A stretch of 64,000 bases of DNA from Aerococcus sp. (GCA_022768285.1 JALEMJ010000004.1:1-64000), one strand, 5' to 3'. Positions 43,699-53,124 are shown, numbered from the stretch's first letter. The notes: a model not told the origin generated them from the sequence alone. Program-made: numbers and translations.

Positions 43699-44563
43699 AG
43701 TAACCAAGGCGATTATTCCTGCAGCGGGATTTGGGACGCGTTTCCTGCCTGCCACCAAAGCAATGGCGAAGGAAATGTTGCCGATTGTCGATCGCCCGAC
43801 GATTCAATTTATCGTCGATGAGGCGACCCAGTCCGGTATTGAAGATATACTGATTATTATCGGTAAGAGTAAACATCCGATTGAAGATTACTTCGATGCG
43901 AATACGGAGTTAGAGGACTTTTTAATCCAAAAGGAACGTCCCGATCTCCTGCATCTTGTCAATGATAGTATCCGCTTGAATATCTATTTCAAGCGTCAGC
44001 CGTATCCGAATGGGTTAGGCGATGCGGTACTCCAGGGCCGTGCCTTTGTTAGTGATGAACCGTTCGTGGTGATGCTCGGTGATGATCTGATGGTGGACGA
44101 GCAGCCGTTAACGAAACAGCTGATTGATAGTTACCAAGAAACGCATGCATCGACACTCGCGGTTATGCCGGTTCCTGAAGAAGAAACGCAGAAATACGGT
44201 GTGATCGATCCGGAAGGCGAGTACTTGGATGGCTTGTATCACGTCAAACATTTTGTGGAAAAGCCGCAGCCGGCTGATGCACCGAGCAATTTAGCCATTA
44301 TCGGGCGGTATTTACTGACACCTGAGATTTTTGACTTATTAGAAACGCAGGAACCCGGTGCCGGTAATGAAATTCAGTTGACCGATGCGATCGAGCGTTT
44401 GAATCAGACGCAACGTGTATTCGCAAAACGTTTTGATGGCGCGCGCTACGATGTTGGGAATAAACTGGGTTATATGGAAACCGTCATTGATTATGGCTTA
44501 ACCCATCCTGATATTAAGGATGAATTAAAAGAGTACTTATTGCAGTTAGAGAACACGTTATAG
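43688..44563 (+). CDS. galU: UTP-glucose-1-phosphate uridylyltransferase
   Basis: A 291-residue enzyme making UDP-glucose for polysaccharides and galactose metabolism. The nucleotide-binding [41 protein letters not shown], and the [11 protein letters not shown] metal site are typical of GalU/GtaB. It overlaps gpsA by 11 bases. pgcA in the same operon supplies its substrate glucose-1-P. Confidence 0.96.
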   Translation: MKNKVTKAIIPAAGFGTRFLPATKAMAKEMLPIVDRPTIQFIVDEATQSGIEDILIIIGKSKHPIEDYFDANTELEDFLIQKERPDLLHLVNDSIRLNIYFKRQPYPNGLGDAVLQGRAFVSDEPFVVMLGDDLMVDEQPLTKQLIDSYQETHASTLAVMPVPEEETQKYGVIDPEGEYLDGLYHVKHFVEKPQPADAPSNLAIIGRYLLTPEIFDLLETQEPGAGNEIQLTDAIERLNQTQRVFAKRFDGARYDVGNKLGYMETVIDYGLTHPDIKDELKEYLLQLENTL

Positions 44564-44582
44564 TGAGAGTGAGGGGTTATTT

Positions 44583-45521
44583 TTGGCAGAAGAAGCAACG
44601 AAAACTTACGATGTCGTCGTGATTGGTACCGGCCCAGCAGGATTGACTGCCGCGCTGTATGCATCACGTGCCAATTTGAAAACAGCTGTATTGGACCTCG
44701 GTGCGCCCGGTGGTGAATTATTGAATACGGCTGAAGTAGAGAACTATCCGGGATTTAAGGATATTTCGGGATCCGATCTCGCCATGGCTATGTATGAGAG
44801 TGCCATGCAGTTCGGTGCGGAATACCTATATGGCAATGTGTCTGGCATTGAAACACATGACAATTATCACATTGTAAAGACGGATAATGGGACGTATGAG
44901 ACCAAATCCGTTGTTATCGCAACCGGCTCAACGCACCGCAACTTAGGGGCACCCGGCGAAGATGAATACCAAGGCCGCGGTGTCAGTTACTGTGCGGTCT
45001 GTGATGGGGCGTTCTTCAAGAATAAGAATGTCGTCGTTGTCGGCGGTGGTAACGCCGCTGTTGAGGAGGGAACTTACCTTTCTCAGTTAGCGGGACATGT
45101 GAACATTATCCATCGTCGCGATCAACTGCGCGCTGAGAAAATCTTGCAGGATCGTGCCTTTGCGAAAGACAATATTGACTTCACTTGGGATACAGTTGTT
45201 GAAGAGATTAAAGGCGATGGTCAGAAAGTCACCGGCGTTGTCACAAAGAATGTTAAAACAGGTGAAACGACCGAAGTCCCGGCGGATGGTGTTTTCGTTT
45301 ATGTCGGTTTAGTACCGAATAGCGAGGCATTCACTGATTTAGGTATCACGGATGAACGTGGCTGGATTGAAGCGGATGAAACGATGGCTACACGTGTCCC
45401 AGGTATTTTCGTTGCAGGGGATGTGCGCCAGAAACATTTGCGCCAGATTTCAACAGCTATCGGTGATGGTGGTATCGCCGGTCAGAGCGTGTATGACTAC
45501 GTGACGGCGCTAGAAGGTTAA
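44583..45521 (+). CDS. trxB: thioredoxin reductase
   Basis: A 312-residue FAD enzyme that reduces thioredoxin with NADPH. FAD motif VIGTGPAGLTAALYASRA, redox-active CAVC (137-140), NADPH motif VVGGGNAAVEEGTYL, and C-terminal GIFVAGDVRQKHLRQI are present. The only start in a good position is a TTG at 44583, eight to ten bases from GAGGGG. Confidence 0.95.
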   Translation: MAEEATKTYDVVVIGTGPAGLTAALYASRANLKTAVLDLGAPGGELLNTAEVENYPGFKDISGSDLAMAMYESAMQFGAEYLYGNVSGIETHDNYHIVKTDNGTYETKSVVIATGSTHRNLGAPGEDEYQGRGVSYCAVCDGAFFKNKNVVVVGGGNAAVEEGTYLSQLAGHVNIIHRRDQLRAEKILQDRAFAKDNIDFTWDTVVEEIKGDGQKVTGVVTKNVKTGETTEVPADGVFVYVGLVPNSEAFTDLGITDERGWIEADETMATRVPGIFVAGDVRQKHLRQISTAIGDGGIAGQSVYDYVTALEG

Positions 45522-45535
45522 GAGGAGGCACAACG

Positions 45536-47260
45536 ATGAATTGGGAAGACACCTACCAGAATTGGAAGAACTTTGATACGCTCGCGCCGTATCTACAGGA
45601 AGAATTAGATGTCTTGAAAAGCGATGCGGAAGCGCTGGAGGATGCGTTTTACCAGCGCATCAGCTTCGGGACAGCTGGTATGCGCGGGTTAATGGGCCCC
45701 GGTATCAACCGTTTGAATATTTACACGGTGCGCCTTGTGACGGAAGGCCTCGCTCAGCTGATCGCCGAACAGGGCGATGCGGTGAAACAGCGCGGGGTCG
45801 TTATCGCTTACGATGGGCGCTACCACTCACGCGAATTTGCGGAAAATGCCGTGCAGGTCCTCGGTAATCACGGGATTAAGACTTATCTTTTTGAAGATGT
45901 ACGCCCGACACCGGAACTCTCATTTGCGATTCGCGAGCTCGAGACGGCTGCCGGGATTATGATTACGGCGAGCCATAACACGAAAGAATATAACGGCTAC
46001 AAAGTTTACAGTGCGGATGGCGGTCAGATGACGCCGGAAGCAGCCGCAAAACTGACCGGATTTGTGGAACATATCGAGCCTTTAGGCGTTGATGTGGCTG
46101 ATTTTGAAGCATTGGTTGAAAATGGACTCTGCCAAATCATCGGGGAAGACGTTGATGACGTCTATTTGAAACAGGTGGCTACGGTGACGATCGATGCGCC
46201 ATTAATTCAAAAAATGGCGGATGAGGTGACAATCGTCTACACGCCACTGCAGGGCACAGGGCAGTTACTCGCTGAGCAGGCCTTTGCGCGTGCCGGGTTT
46301 AAGCAGATGGTTTATATTCCGGAACAGCGCGAGCCGGATGCAGCCTTCAGTACGTTAGAATCACCGAACCCAGAAGTGCCGAGCGCCTTTAATTATGCGA
46401 TCGACTACGGTAAAAAGCATCATGCGGATGTATTGATTGCGACCGATCCGGATGCGGATCGTATGGGTGTCGGCGTGCGTAAACCGGATGGTGATTACCG
46501 CATTTTGACAGGTAATCAGATCGGCGCACTGCTGACACAGTATATCCTCGAAGCGCATCGCCATGCGGGGGATCTGCCGGAGAATTCGACTATTGTCAAA
46601 TCGATTGTCTCCAGCGACCTCCCTACCAAGATTGCGTCACATTATGATGTGGCGACTGTCAATACACTGACCGGCTTCAAATACATTGCGGAACAAATTC
46701 AACAATATGAAGAGACGCACGCACACACGTTCATGTTTGGTTTTGAAGAGAGCTATGGCTTTCTGATTCAACCGTTCGTTCGCGATAAAGATGCGATCCA
46801 GACCGCTGTTTTATTTGCGGAATTGACGGCCTTCTACAAGCAACAGGGCAAGACGCCGTACGATGGCTTAGAGGAAATCTTTGAGACATACGGCCACTTT
46901 TTCGAAAAGACAGTGTCCCTCACGCGCTCGGGACAGCGCGGTCAAGCGGAGATCCAAGAAATCATGCGTACATTGCGTGAGGAATCGCCGCAGGCACTAG
47001 CGGATAAAGCAGTGACTGCCGTTGAGGATTATTTGAATGCGACGCGCACCTCAGCGGACGGACAAACTGAACCGCTCGACATTGAACGCGCCGATGTTTT
47101 GAAATTCTATTTGGCTGATGGCACGTGGCTAGCGGTTCGCCCGAGCGGCACCGAACCAAAAGTCAAATTCTACGTGAGCGCGCAAGCAGCGAGCGATGCG
47201 GAAGCTGAGCAGAATGCGGAGGCATACCTCGATGCGCTGAATGATTTAGTGGAAAAATAA
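45536..47260 (+). CDS. pgcA: phosphoglucomutase / phosphomannomutase (alpha-PGM family)
   Basis: A 574-residue hexose-phosphate mutase interconverting glucose-6-P and glucose-1-P. The phosphoserine loop TASHN places Ser at 146, the metal loop is DPDADRMG, the sugar loop is GFEESYGF, and the phosphate loop is RPSGTEPKVKFY. The length is that of the Firmicute PgcA group rather than GlmM. It is the last gene of the long core operon, followed by a terminator. Confidence 0.94.
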   Translation: MNWEDTYQNWKNFDTLAPYLQEELDVLKSDAEALEDAFYQRISFGTAGMRGLMGPGINRLNIYTVRLVTEGLAQLIAEQGDAVKQRGVVIAYDGRYHSREFAENAVQVLGNHGIKTYLFEDVRPTPELSFAIRELETAAGIMITASHNTKEYNGYKVYSADGGQMTPEAAAKLTGFVEHIEPLGVDVADFEALVENGLCQIIGEDVDDVYLKQVATVTIDAPLIQKMADEVTIVYTPLQGTGQLLAEQAFARAGFKQMVYIPEQREPDAAFSTLESPNPEVPSAFNYAIDYGKKHHADVLIATDPDADRMGVGVRKPDGDYRILTGNQIGALLTQYILEAHRHAGDLPENSTIVKSIVSSDLPTKIASHYDVATVNTLTGFKYIAEQIQQYEETHAHTFMFGFEESYGFLIQPFVRDKDAIQTAVLFAELTAFYKQQGKTPYDGLEEIFETYGHFFEKTVSLTRSGQRGQAEIQEIMRTLREESPQALADKAVTAVEDYLNATRTSADGQTEPLDIERADVLKFYLADGTWLAVRPSGTEPKVKFYVSAQAASDAEAEQNAEAYLDALNDLVEK

Positions 47261-47270
47261 AGACATTATA

Positions 47271-47308
47271 AAAACGGTGTGAGTGTTATAGCTCGCACCG
47301 TTTTTGCT
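47271..47308. terminator. terminator of the hprK-pgcA run
   Basis: AAAAACGGTGTGAG pairs with CTCGCACCGTTTTT; it can also serve the convergent lipoprotein gene. Confidence 0.9.
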
Positions 47309-47323
47309 TATAGTTAATTCATA

Positions 47324-48490
47324 TTAATCTTCAATGTCACCGGCGTAAATGCGATCGGTTCGCGTGCCCGGTTTAATTTCACCGTTGACGGAGAAGATGT
47401 TGTCATCGTCAAGCAATAATGCTTCCCCACACGGTGCATCGAACGGGACTTCGCCGATACTGCGCCACTTATCCGTTTTCGCATTGTAGATAAGTACTTT
47501 CGTGTTCCAGTTGAAAGTTTTCGGGTCACGGTTGAAGTAATCATCCTTGAAGGCCTGTAATTCATCGCCTTCAAGTTCACCCATCTGCTTATTCGCATCA
47601 TCATAGATTGCTTTATCGAAACCACCGATGACAAGCATTTCATCATCGTTTAAGGTTACAGCTTGCCCGCCGAGGAGTGAGATCGCTTCGCCATCGACCG
47701 ATACGTCAGCGACCTGCGTCCATTCATCAGCTTCTGGATTGTACGCATAACCGTCTGTATAGGCTTCTTGGTCGCCACCACCGAAGACGTAAAGTTCACC
47801 ATCGAGCCAGCGGTACACAGCCTGTTTGCGCGCCGTATCACCCGGGAGAGAAGCTAATTCCTCAACTTTATTTGTTTTCAAATTGGCACGGTAGAACTTG
47901 TTGCTGGCTTCGCCGTTTTGCGCACCGAGGCCGAAGTAGAGCATGTCACCGTCCTTGGCAGCGACACCGTCTTGAATCGCAAATGGCAGATCCATGACTT
48001 TTTTCGCAGTAACATTGCCTTTTTGGTCGGCGGTAATTAGAGAGATACGCTTCGCATATTCTTCATTCGGGCTTCCGCCGATATAGAAGATACCTTCCTT
48101 ATCGGTAACAGACATCCCATAGCCCAACGCAAAATCCAACGTGCTGTGCGCAGCTTGTTGCAAGTGACCATCGACGTTTTGATAGCTGTATACATCTGGA
48201 TAAAAGGCTTTTTCACCATTCTCGGCAGGTGAGCCGTCCGGGAAGTTAGCGCCGCCTCCGATGATCAGAAAACCATTCGATTGACCGTACATCAAGCCGG
48301 CCGTACCGATATTCTCTGATTGTCCTTCTTGTGGTTCGACATGTCCATCGAGCGTCCAGCGAATATGTGTATCTTCTTCCGTTGCTTCGGCACTCGCTTC
48401 ATTCTCCACCGTGTCCTGTTGTTGGCAACCTGCCAGCACAAATAACGTCAAGGCGACGATACTAAACAACCACCAGTGTTTCTTCATCAT
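47324..48490 (-). CDS. Kelch-repeat lipoprotein, cyclically permuted mutarotase type
   Basis: A 388-residue lipoprotein: MMKKH, hydrophobic core, lipobox VLAGC. The mature part is a beta-propeller with repeated Gly-Gly strands (FLIIGGGANFPDG, IFYIGGSP, LYVFGGGDQ, MLVIGGF). The GGGANFPDGSPAENGEKAFYP motif of NanM/YjhT-type N-acetylneuraminate mutarotases occurs near the N-terminus instead of late in the chain, as in the cyclically permuted mutarotase family. It likely acts on sialic acid anomers outside the cell (inference). The start is the ATG at 48490, seven bases from AAAGGAG, rather than the preceding TTG. It stands alone between terminators. Confidence 0.82.
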   Translation of the reverse strand: MMKKHWWLFSIVALTLFVLAGCQQQDTVENEASAEATEEDTHIRWTLDGHVEPQEGQSENIGTAGLMYGQSNGFLIIGGGANFPDGSPAENGEKAFYPDVYSYQNVDGHLQQAAHSTLDFALGYGMSVTDKEGIFYIGGSPNEEYAKRISLITADQKGNVTAKKVMDLPFAIQDGVAAKDGDMLYFGLGAQNGEASNKFYRANLKTNKVEELASLPGDTARKQAVYRWLDGELYVFGGGDQEAYTDGYAYNPEADEWTQVADVSVDGEAISLLGGQAVTLNDDEMLVIGGFDKAIYDDANKQMGELEGDELQAFKDDYFNRDPKTFNWNTKVLIYNAKTDKWRSIGEVPFDAPCGEALLLDDDNIFSVNGEIKPGTRTDRIYAGDIED

Positions 48491-48586
48491 CAATCAACTC
48501 CTTTAAGCTTGTTGTTTATATTGTAATCGTTTTCTAATGATTTCTAAAGCGTCAGCAATAAAAATTTAGATTTTTATTAAAAAGTA

Positions 48587-48615
48587 TTGACAAGCAATTA
48601 AAAGGGGAGTAAATT
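48587..48615 (+). promoter_or_regulatory. tRNA operon promoter
   Basis: Perfect TTGACA (48587-48592), 17 bases and TAAATT (48610-48615), preceded by an A/T-rich UP-like stretch. Confidence 0.8.
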
Positions 48616-48647
48616 AAATAAGTCGATGAAATTCATATAAGACTGAT

Positions 48648-48719
48648 GCGGAAATAGTTCAGCGGTAGAACATCACCTTGCCAAGGTGGGGGTCGCGGGT
48701 TCGAATCCCGTTTTCCGCT
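48648..48719 (+). tRNA. tRNA-Gly (GCC)
   Basis: A 72-base cloverleaf: acceptor GCGGAAA/TTTCCGC, D arm GTTC-AGCGGTA-GAAC, anticodon loop in CTTGCCAAG giving GCC, and T arm GCGGG-TTCGAAT-CCCGT. The CCA is not encoded. Confidence 0.96.
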
Positions 48720-48724
48720 TCGAA

Positions 48725-48798
48725 GCGCCCATGGCTCAACTGGATAGAGTACCTGACTACGAATCAGGCGGTTGCAGGTTCGAATCCTGCTGGGCGCA
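48725..48798 (+). tRNA. tRNA-Arg (ACG)
   Basis: A 74-base cloverleaf: acceptor GCGCCCA/TGGGCGC, anticodon stem CTGA/TCAG around CTACGAA giving ACG (read as ICG), and T arm GCAGG-TTCGAAT-CCTGC. The CCA is not encoded. Confidence 0.96.
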
Positions 48799-48810
48799 TT
48801 TTTTATTTGA

Positions 48811-48884
48811 CGGGAAATAGCTCAGCTTGGTAGAGCACTACGTTCGGGACGTAGGGGTCGTCGGTTCAAATCCGGTTTTCCCGA
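48811..48884 (+). tRNA. tRNA-Pro (CGG)
   Basis: A 74-base cloverleaf: acceptor CGGGAAA/TTTCCCG with C1 typical of bacterial tRNA-Pro, anticodon stem CTACG/CGTAG around TTCGGGA giving CGG, and T arm with GTTCAAAT. The CCA is not encoded. Confidence 0.94.
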
Positions 48885-48892
48885 TATACAGT

Positions 48893-48918
48893 GTGGAGTG
48901 TTTGTCTCCACTTTTTTT
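48893..48918 (+). terminator. tRNA operon terminator
   Basis: GTGGAG pairs with CTCCAC around TGTTTGT, followed by seven T. Confidence 0.85.
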
Positions 48919-49065
48919 ATACCCATTTTCAGTGAACTAAATTCCGCTTTCATTAAAATATTCACAATTAAAAGAAACGGATTACATTAGTGATGCTAAA
49001 GGTTAGAATATTTTATTGAGATATGGTAAAATGCACAAAGCATTTAAGAAAGGATGTGTGCTGAT

Positions 49066-50172
49066 ATGGCAACAAATTACCAAGCACCTAACACTGAAGG
49101 CGGCGTGAACTTTATTAATTTATTTGACCTCGAAGCGCAAGCTAAAGCGGTCATTCCTTCAGGTGGTTTCGGATACATTTCCGGTGCAGCCGGTGACTTA
49201 TGGACACTGAGAGAGAATATCAAGTCATTCGATCACAAGCTAATCCCGTCACGTGTCCTGCAAAACATTGAAAATCCAGATCCGTCGACAGAAATTTTCG
49301 GTCGGAAATTAGATATTCCAATGGTGATGGCACCGATCGCCTCACACAAGCTGGCACATGAGCGTGGGGAATTGACGACGAGTAAGGGGACTGCCAACTC
49401 AGGGACAGCCTTTACGATCAGTTCCTATTCCTCATACGATACTGACGACGTGCGCGAGGCAATGGGTCCAGATGCTCCGTTATGGTTCCAGTTCTACATG
49501 GGTAAAGACAATAACATTAATAAAGACATTATCGACCACGTCAAGGAAGCAGGGACAGAAGTTATCGTATTGACAGCTGATGCGACAGTTGGCGGTAACC
49601 GTGAAGAAGACAAGCGCACGGGATTTACTTATCCGTTCGGTAAACCGCTCGTTGAACAGTACAGCAGTGGCGATAATATGACCGTCGATGAGATCTATCA
49701 CACATCCAAACAGAAACTCTCGCCGGAAGACGTCCAGTTCATCGCGGAATACAGTGGCCTACCTGTTTTCGTCAAAGGTGTGCAAACGAAGGAGGACGCT
49801 GAGCTTTCGATCCAAGCCGGTGCGAAAGGGATCTGGGTATCGAACCACGGGGCGCGTCAGATCGATGCTGGGATGCCAGCCTTCTATTCCTTATTCGAAG
49901 TGGCTGAAGCGGTTGATCATCGTGTACCGATTATCTTCGACTCCGGTATCCGTCGTGGGACACACATTTTCAAGGCTCTCGCTGCTGGTGCTGATTTAGT
50001 GGCAATCGGTCGCCCGGTGCTTTACGGTGCAGCAACCGGTGGTGTTCGCGGTGTTGAACAAGTTTATGAATTCTTGAAGGACGAACTCCTTCAAGTTATG
50101 CAGTTGGCTGGGACACCGACAATTGAAGATGTGAAGAAAGCAAAACTTTACGATTATCCATGGGGCAACTAA
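49066..50172 (+). CDS. lox: L-lactate oxidase (FMN, alpha-hydroxy acid oxidase family)
   Basis: A 368-residue flavoenzyme oxidising L-lactate to pyruvate with O2 and releasing H2O2. GGFGYISGAAGD carries the active-site Tyr, and MAPIASHKLAH contains the Ala that distinguishes lactate oxidases near FMN. FQFYM, LTADATVGGNREED and VSNHGARQ (catalytic His and substrate Arg) follow, then FDSGIRRGTHIFKAL for phosphate binding. A related glycolate-type activity cannot be excluded. The start is the ATG at 49066; an in-frame ATG at 49054 overlaps the AAAGGA ribosome site. It is monocistronic by layout. The upstream gap holds TTACAT and TAGAAT as promoter candidates. Confidence 0.9.
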   Translation: MATNYQAPNTEGGVNFINLFDLEAQAKAVIPSGGFGYISGAAGDLWTLRENIKSFDHKLIPSRVLQNIENPDPSTEIFGRKLDIPMVMAPIASHKLAHERGELTTSKGTANSGTAFTISSYSSYDTDDVREAMGPDAPLWFQFYMGKDNNINKDIIDHVKEAGTEVIVLTADATVGGNREEDKRTGFTYPFGKPLVEQYSSGDNMTVDEIYHTSKQKLSPEDVQFIAEYSGLPVFVKGVQTKEDAELSIQAGAKGIWVSNHGARQIDAGMPAFYSLFEVAEAVDHRVPIIFDSGIRRGTHIFKALAAGADLVAIGRPVLYGAATGGVRGVEQVYEFLKDELLQVMQLAGTPTIEDVKKAKLYDYPWGN

Positions 50173-50183
50173 AGATTTAGGCT

Positions 50184-50267
50184 TTGTATGCAGCGGCGTA
50201 ATCGTGTAAAATAGATAATAATGTTAAACGTGAAAATCTTTCTCATCTTGTATGAGAGGGATTTTTT
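50184..50267 (+). promoter_or_regulatory. rapZ promoter followed by terminator-like hairpin
   Basis: TTGTAT (50184-50189), 17 bases and TAAAAT (50207-50212) form a promoter. Downstream AAAATCTTTCTCAT (50233-50246) pairs with ATGAGAGGGATTTT (50252-50265) around CTTGT and ends in six T. The hairpin therefore lies between the promoter and rapZ. It could end the lox message or attenuate rapZ. Confidence 0.6.
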
Positions 50268-50303
50268 GAACATAACGGATGATGAACGGAGGTCGTTGAC
50301 AGC

Positions 50304-51182
50304 ATGTTACCAGATCATAATCAATTAATGATTATTACCGGTATGTCCGGTGCCGGTAAGACGATTGCAATGCAGAGCTTTGAGGATATGGGGTATTTCT
50401 GTGTCGATAATATGCCCCCGTCGCTGATGAGTAAGTTCTTCGAGTTGATTAATCGTTCATCAGATATTAATAAAATCTGTTTAGTCGTCGATTTGCGTTC
50501 CGGCCATTTCTTCGATCATGTAACGGATGCACTGGCGCAGAACACGATTGATAGTCGCTGGGAAACGCATGTCGTATTTTTGGAGGCGAGTGATGCCGCG
50601 TTAGTCCGTCGCTATAAAGAAACGCGTCGTACGCACCCGCTCAGTAGTGATGGCTTGAGCACGCTGGATGCAATTCAGGATGAACGTCGACGCCTCCAAC
50701 CGATCCGCGCGCTATCTGATGAAATCATCGACACTGGGAATTTACGTCCGCGCGAATTGCGAGAGCTTTTGATGCATCAGTTCAATGGTGACAGCGCCAA
50801 GGGCTTTACGATTGAAACCATCTCATTTGGCTTCAAACATGGCATTCCGATTGATTCGGATATCGTGATGGATGTGCGTTTCTTACCTAATCCGCATTAC
50901 GTGACTGAATTGCGACCGAAAACAGGTCTCGATCAAGAAGTGTCGGACTATGTGACCGATAAGGAAGAGACCCAGCAATTTATGGCAAAGTTCCTCGATA
51001 TGTTGGACTATACCGTGCCGATGTATGAGGCTGAGGGCAAGAGTTCACTGACGATTGCGATCGGTTGTACCGGTGGGCGCCATCGTTCTGTCACCCTGAC
51101 AGAAAGAACGGCGCAGCATCTCAGTGATACGTTTGATTATCCGGTGCACGTGAAGCATCGCGATATCAATCGCGCGTTATAG
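50304..51182 (+). CDS. rapZ: RNase adapter / nucleotide-binding protein RapZ (YvcJ)
   Basis: A 292-residue P-loop protein. Walker A is GMSGAGKT (13-20) and the motif SFEDMGYFCVDNMPPSLM follows. The C-terminal domain has FGFKHGIPIDSDIVMDVRFLPNPHY and IGCTGGRHRSV, the highly conserved RapZ/YvcJ signatures. In E. coli RapZ controls glmS via a small RNA; in Firmicutes YvcJ binds nucleotides and affects competence in B. subtilis. It is first in the conserved rapZ-glmR-whiA cluster, with GGAGG ahead of the start. Confidence 0.95.
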   Translation: MLPDHNQLMIITGMSGAGKTIAMQSFEDMGYFCVDNMPPSLMSKFFELINRSSDINKICLVVDLRSGHFFDHVTDALAQNTIDSRWETHVVFLEASDAALVRRYKETRRTHPLSSDGLSTLDAIQDERRRLQPIRALSDEIIDTGNLRPRELRELLMHQFNGDSAKGFTIETISFGFKHGIPIDSDIVMDVRFLPNPHYVTELRPKTGLDQEVSDYVTDKEETQQFMAKFLDMLDYTVPMYEAEGKSSLTIAIGCTGGRHRSVTLTERTAQHLSDTFDYPVHVKHRDINRAL

Positions 51183-51192
51183 GAGACGAATG

Positions 51193-52185
51193 ATGATGAA
51201 AGAAGCTAAACCTAAAATTACCGTGATCGGCGGTGGCACGGGTTTGCCGATTCTGTTGTCGGGCTTGAAGGCCGATAATTGGGATATTACCGCCATTGTC
51301 ACGGTTGCGGACGACGGAGGTAGCAGCGGCACAATCCGCACAGCCCTCAATACGATCCCGCCCGGCGACATTCGTAACTGCCTCGTCGCACTGTCGGACA
51401 CCAGTCAAACGTATAAAGATGTTTTTCAGTACCGTTTTGCGCCAAAAGATAATCAATTCTCCGGGCATGCGGTCGGTAACCTCATTATTGCTGCCTTGGC
51501 TGAACGGCGGGATATTCATTCGGCATTAAAGATCGTCTCTAAATCGATGAATGTGAAAGGCAAAGTCTTGCCGGTTTCGGAAACGCCGCTGATTTTGCAG
51601 GCACATTGCTTGGATGGAACGATTATCGAAGGCGAGACAAAGATTGTGGCGGCGAATCGCGCGATTGATTACGTGACTACGCATCGTGTCGGCGATCCAC
51701 AAGGTGAACAACCGGTCTTCGCAGGACGTCAAGTCGTCAAAGCGATTAAAGAAGCTGACGTGCTGGTTCTAGGTCCGGGCTCGCTCTATACGTCGATCTT
51801 GCCGAATTTGACCATTCCGGAAGTGCGGGAGGCAATCGATGCGACGGATGCGACCGTCCTATACGTCTGCAATATCATGACGCAGATGGGGGAAACAGAA
51901 CATTTTAGCGATCGCGATCACCTCGCGGCCGTCAATAAGCACCTCGGCCAACACAAGGTCGATGTGATGTTGACGAACAGTAGCCTCGTACCAACAACAT
52001 ATATTGAAGACAATGAAATGCAGGACTATCTAATCCAAGTCACTCACGACGAGGCGGGATTAGCGGCAGAAGCTGCCCGCATCGTTGAGAAGGATTTATT
52101 GGATCTCAAAGAGAGTGGCGTCTACCATAACCAGCGCAAGTTGGTCGATGCGATTCGAACGATTTATGAAGAAGGTGAAGCATAG
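51193..52185 (+). CDS. glmR: gluconeogenesis factor GlmR/YvcK (CofD-like)
   Basis: A 330-residue cytoplasmic protein of the CofD-like UPF0052 family. VIGGGTGLPILLSGLK begins the nucleotide-sugar binding fold. TVADDGGSSGTIR, PPGDIRNCLVALS, VLGPGSLYTSILPNL and CNIMTQMGET are family signatures. In B. subtilis it binds UDP-GlcNAc and stimulates GlmS to support wall precursor synthesis. Three tandem ATG codons occur; the middle one has the best spacing from AGGAG. Confidence 0.94.
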   Translation: MMKEAKPKITVIGGGTGLPILLSGLKADNWDITAIVTVADDGGSSGTIRTALNTIPPGDIRNCLVALSDTSQTYKDVFQYRFAPKDNQFSGHAVGNLIIAALAERRDIHSALKIVSKSMNVKGKVLPVSETPLILQAHCLDGTIIEGETKIVAANRAIDYVTTHRVGDPQGEQPVFAGRQVVKAIKEADVLVLGPGSLYTSILPNLTIPEVREAIDATDATVLYVCNIMTQMGETEHFSDRDHLAAVNKHLGQHKVDVMLTNSSLVPTTYIEDNEMQDYLIQVTHDEAGLAAEAARIVEKDLLDLKESGVYHNQRKLVDAIRTIYEEGEA

Positions 52186-52186
52186 C

Positions 52187-53122
52187 GTGAGTTCTTTTGC
52201 GAGTGAGGTCAAAAAAGAATTAACGGCCGTGCCTGTTTCGCCAAAAGAAGCACGTGCGGAATTGATTGCGATGGTGCATATGAACGGCATCATTTCCTTG
52301 AACAGCGAGCACGTCACGTTAGATATTCAAACGGAAAACGCGGCGATTGCGCGCCGCATCTATCAAGCATTTAAGACGGTATATCTCATTGCGCCGGATA
52401 TTATCGTGCGTCGCAAAATGAAATTGAAGAAGAACAACGTCTACATTGTGCGTGTCACAATGGGCGTTGAAGGGTTACTCAAAGATATGGGCCTCAACCT
52501 CTTCGGCATGATGGACGATACCACGATTGAGGCGATCAACCGCTCTGAAGATACAATGCGCGCATACTTGCGCGGGGCCTTCATGGCGGGTGGTTCCGTC
52601 AATAACCCGGAAACGAGCTCGTACCATTTAGAAATCTATTCATTGCAGGAGAACAATCATCTGATTCTGCAAGCGATGATGAAGCCGTTCGGGCTCAACG
52701 TGCGGACCGCAGCGCGTCGCAACGGCCACTTTATTTACTTAAAAGAGGCGGATAAGATTTCGGATTTTCTCGCTTTAATCGGGGCCAATCAATCGATATT
52801 GAAATTCGAGAATGTGCGTGTGACCCGCGATATGCGAAATTCTGTTAATCGGCGCGTGAACTGCGAGAGTGCTAACCTTAATAAAACGGTGAATGCGGCA
52901 TTGCAGCAGATTGAAAACATCCAGCTCATCCAGAACACGATGGGCCTTGAACAGCTCTCGCCGAAACTGCAGGATGTGGCGCGGATGCGGATGGACAATC
53001 CGGATCTGAGCCTCAAACAACTCGGTGAGCGACTGCCAGATGGACCGGTATCGAAGTCGGGGGTCAATCACCGCCTGCGGAAGATCAACGCACTGGCGGA
53101 TAAAATTCGCCAAGTCAACTAA
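52187..53122 (+). CDS. whiA: WhiA family DNA-binding protein
   Basis: A 311-residue protein with an N-terminal LAGLIDADG-like fold lacking nuclease function (RGAFMAGGSVNNPETSSYHLEI) and a C-terminal helix-turn-helix (ARMRMDNPDLSLKQLGERL, then SKSGVNHRLRKI). It is linked to division and chromosome segregation in Firmicutes. The start is the GTG at 52187, one base after the glmR stop, giving the canonical SSFASEVKKEL N-terminus; longer readings run through glmR. Confidence 0.95.
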   Translation: MSSFASEVKKELTAVPVSPKEARAELIAMVHMNGIISLNSEHVTLDIQTENAAIARRIYQAFKTVYLIAPDIIVRRKMKLKKNNVYIVRVTMGVEGLLKDMGLNLFGMMDDTTIEAINRSEDTMRAYLRGAFMAGGSVNNPETSSYHLEIYSLQENNHLILQAMMKPFGLNVRTAARRNGHFIYLKEADKISDFLALIGANQSILKFENVRVTRDMRNSVNRRVNCESANLNKTVNAALQQIENIQLIQNTMGLEQLSPKLQDVARMRMDNPDLSLKQLGERLPDGPVSKSGVNHRLRKINALADKIRQVN

Positions 53123-53124
53123 AC

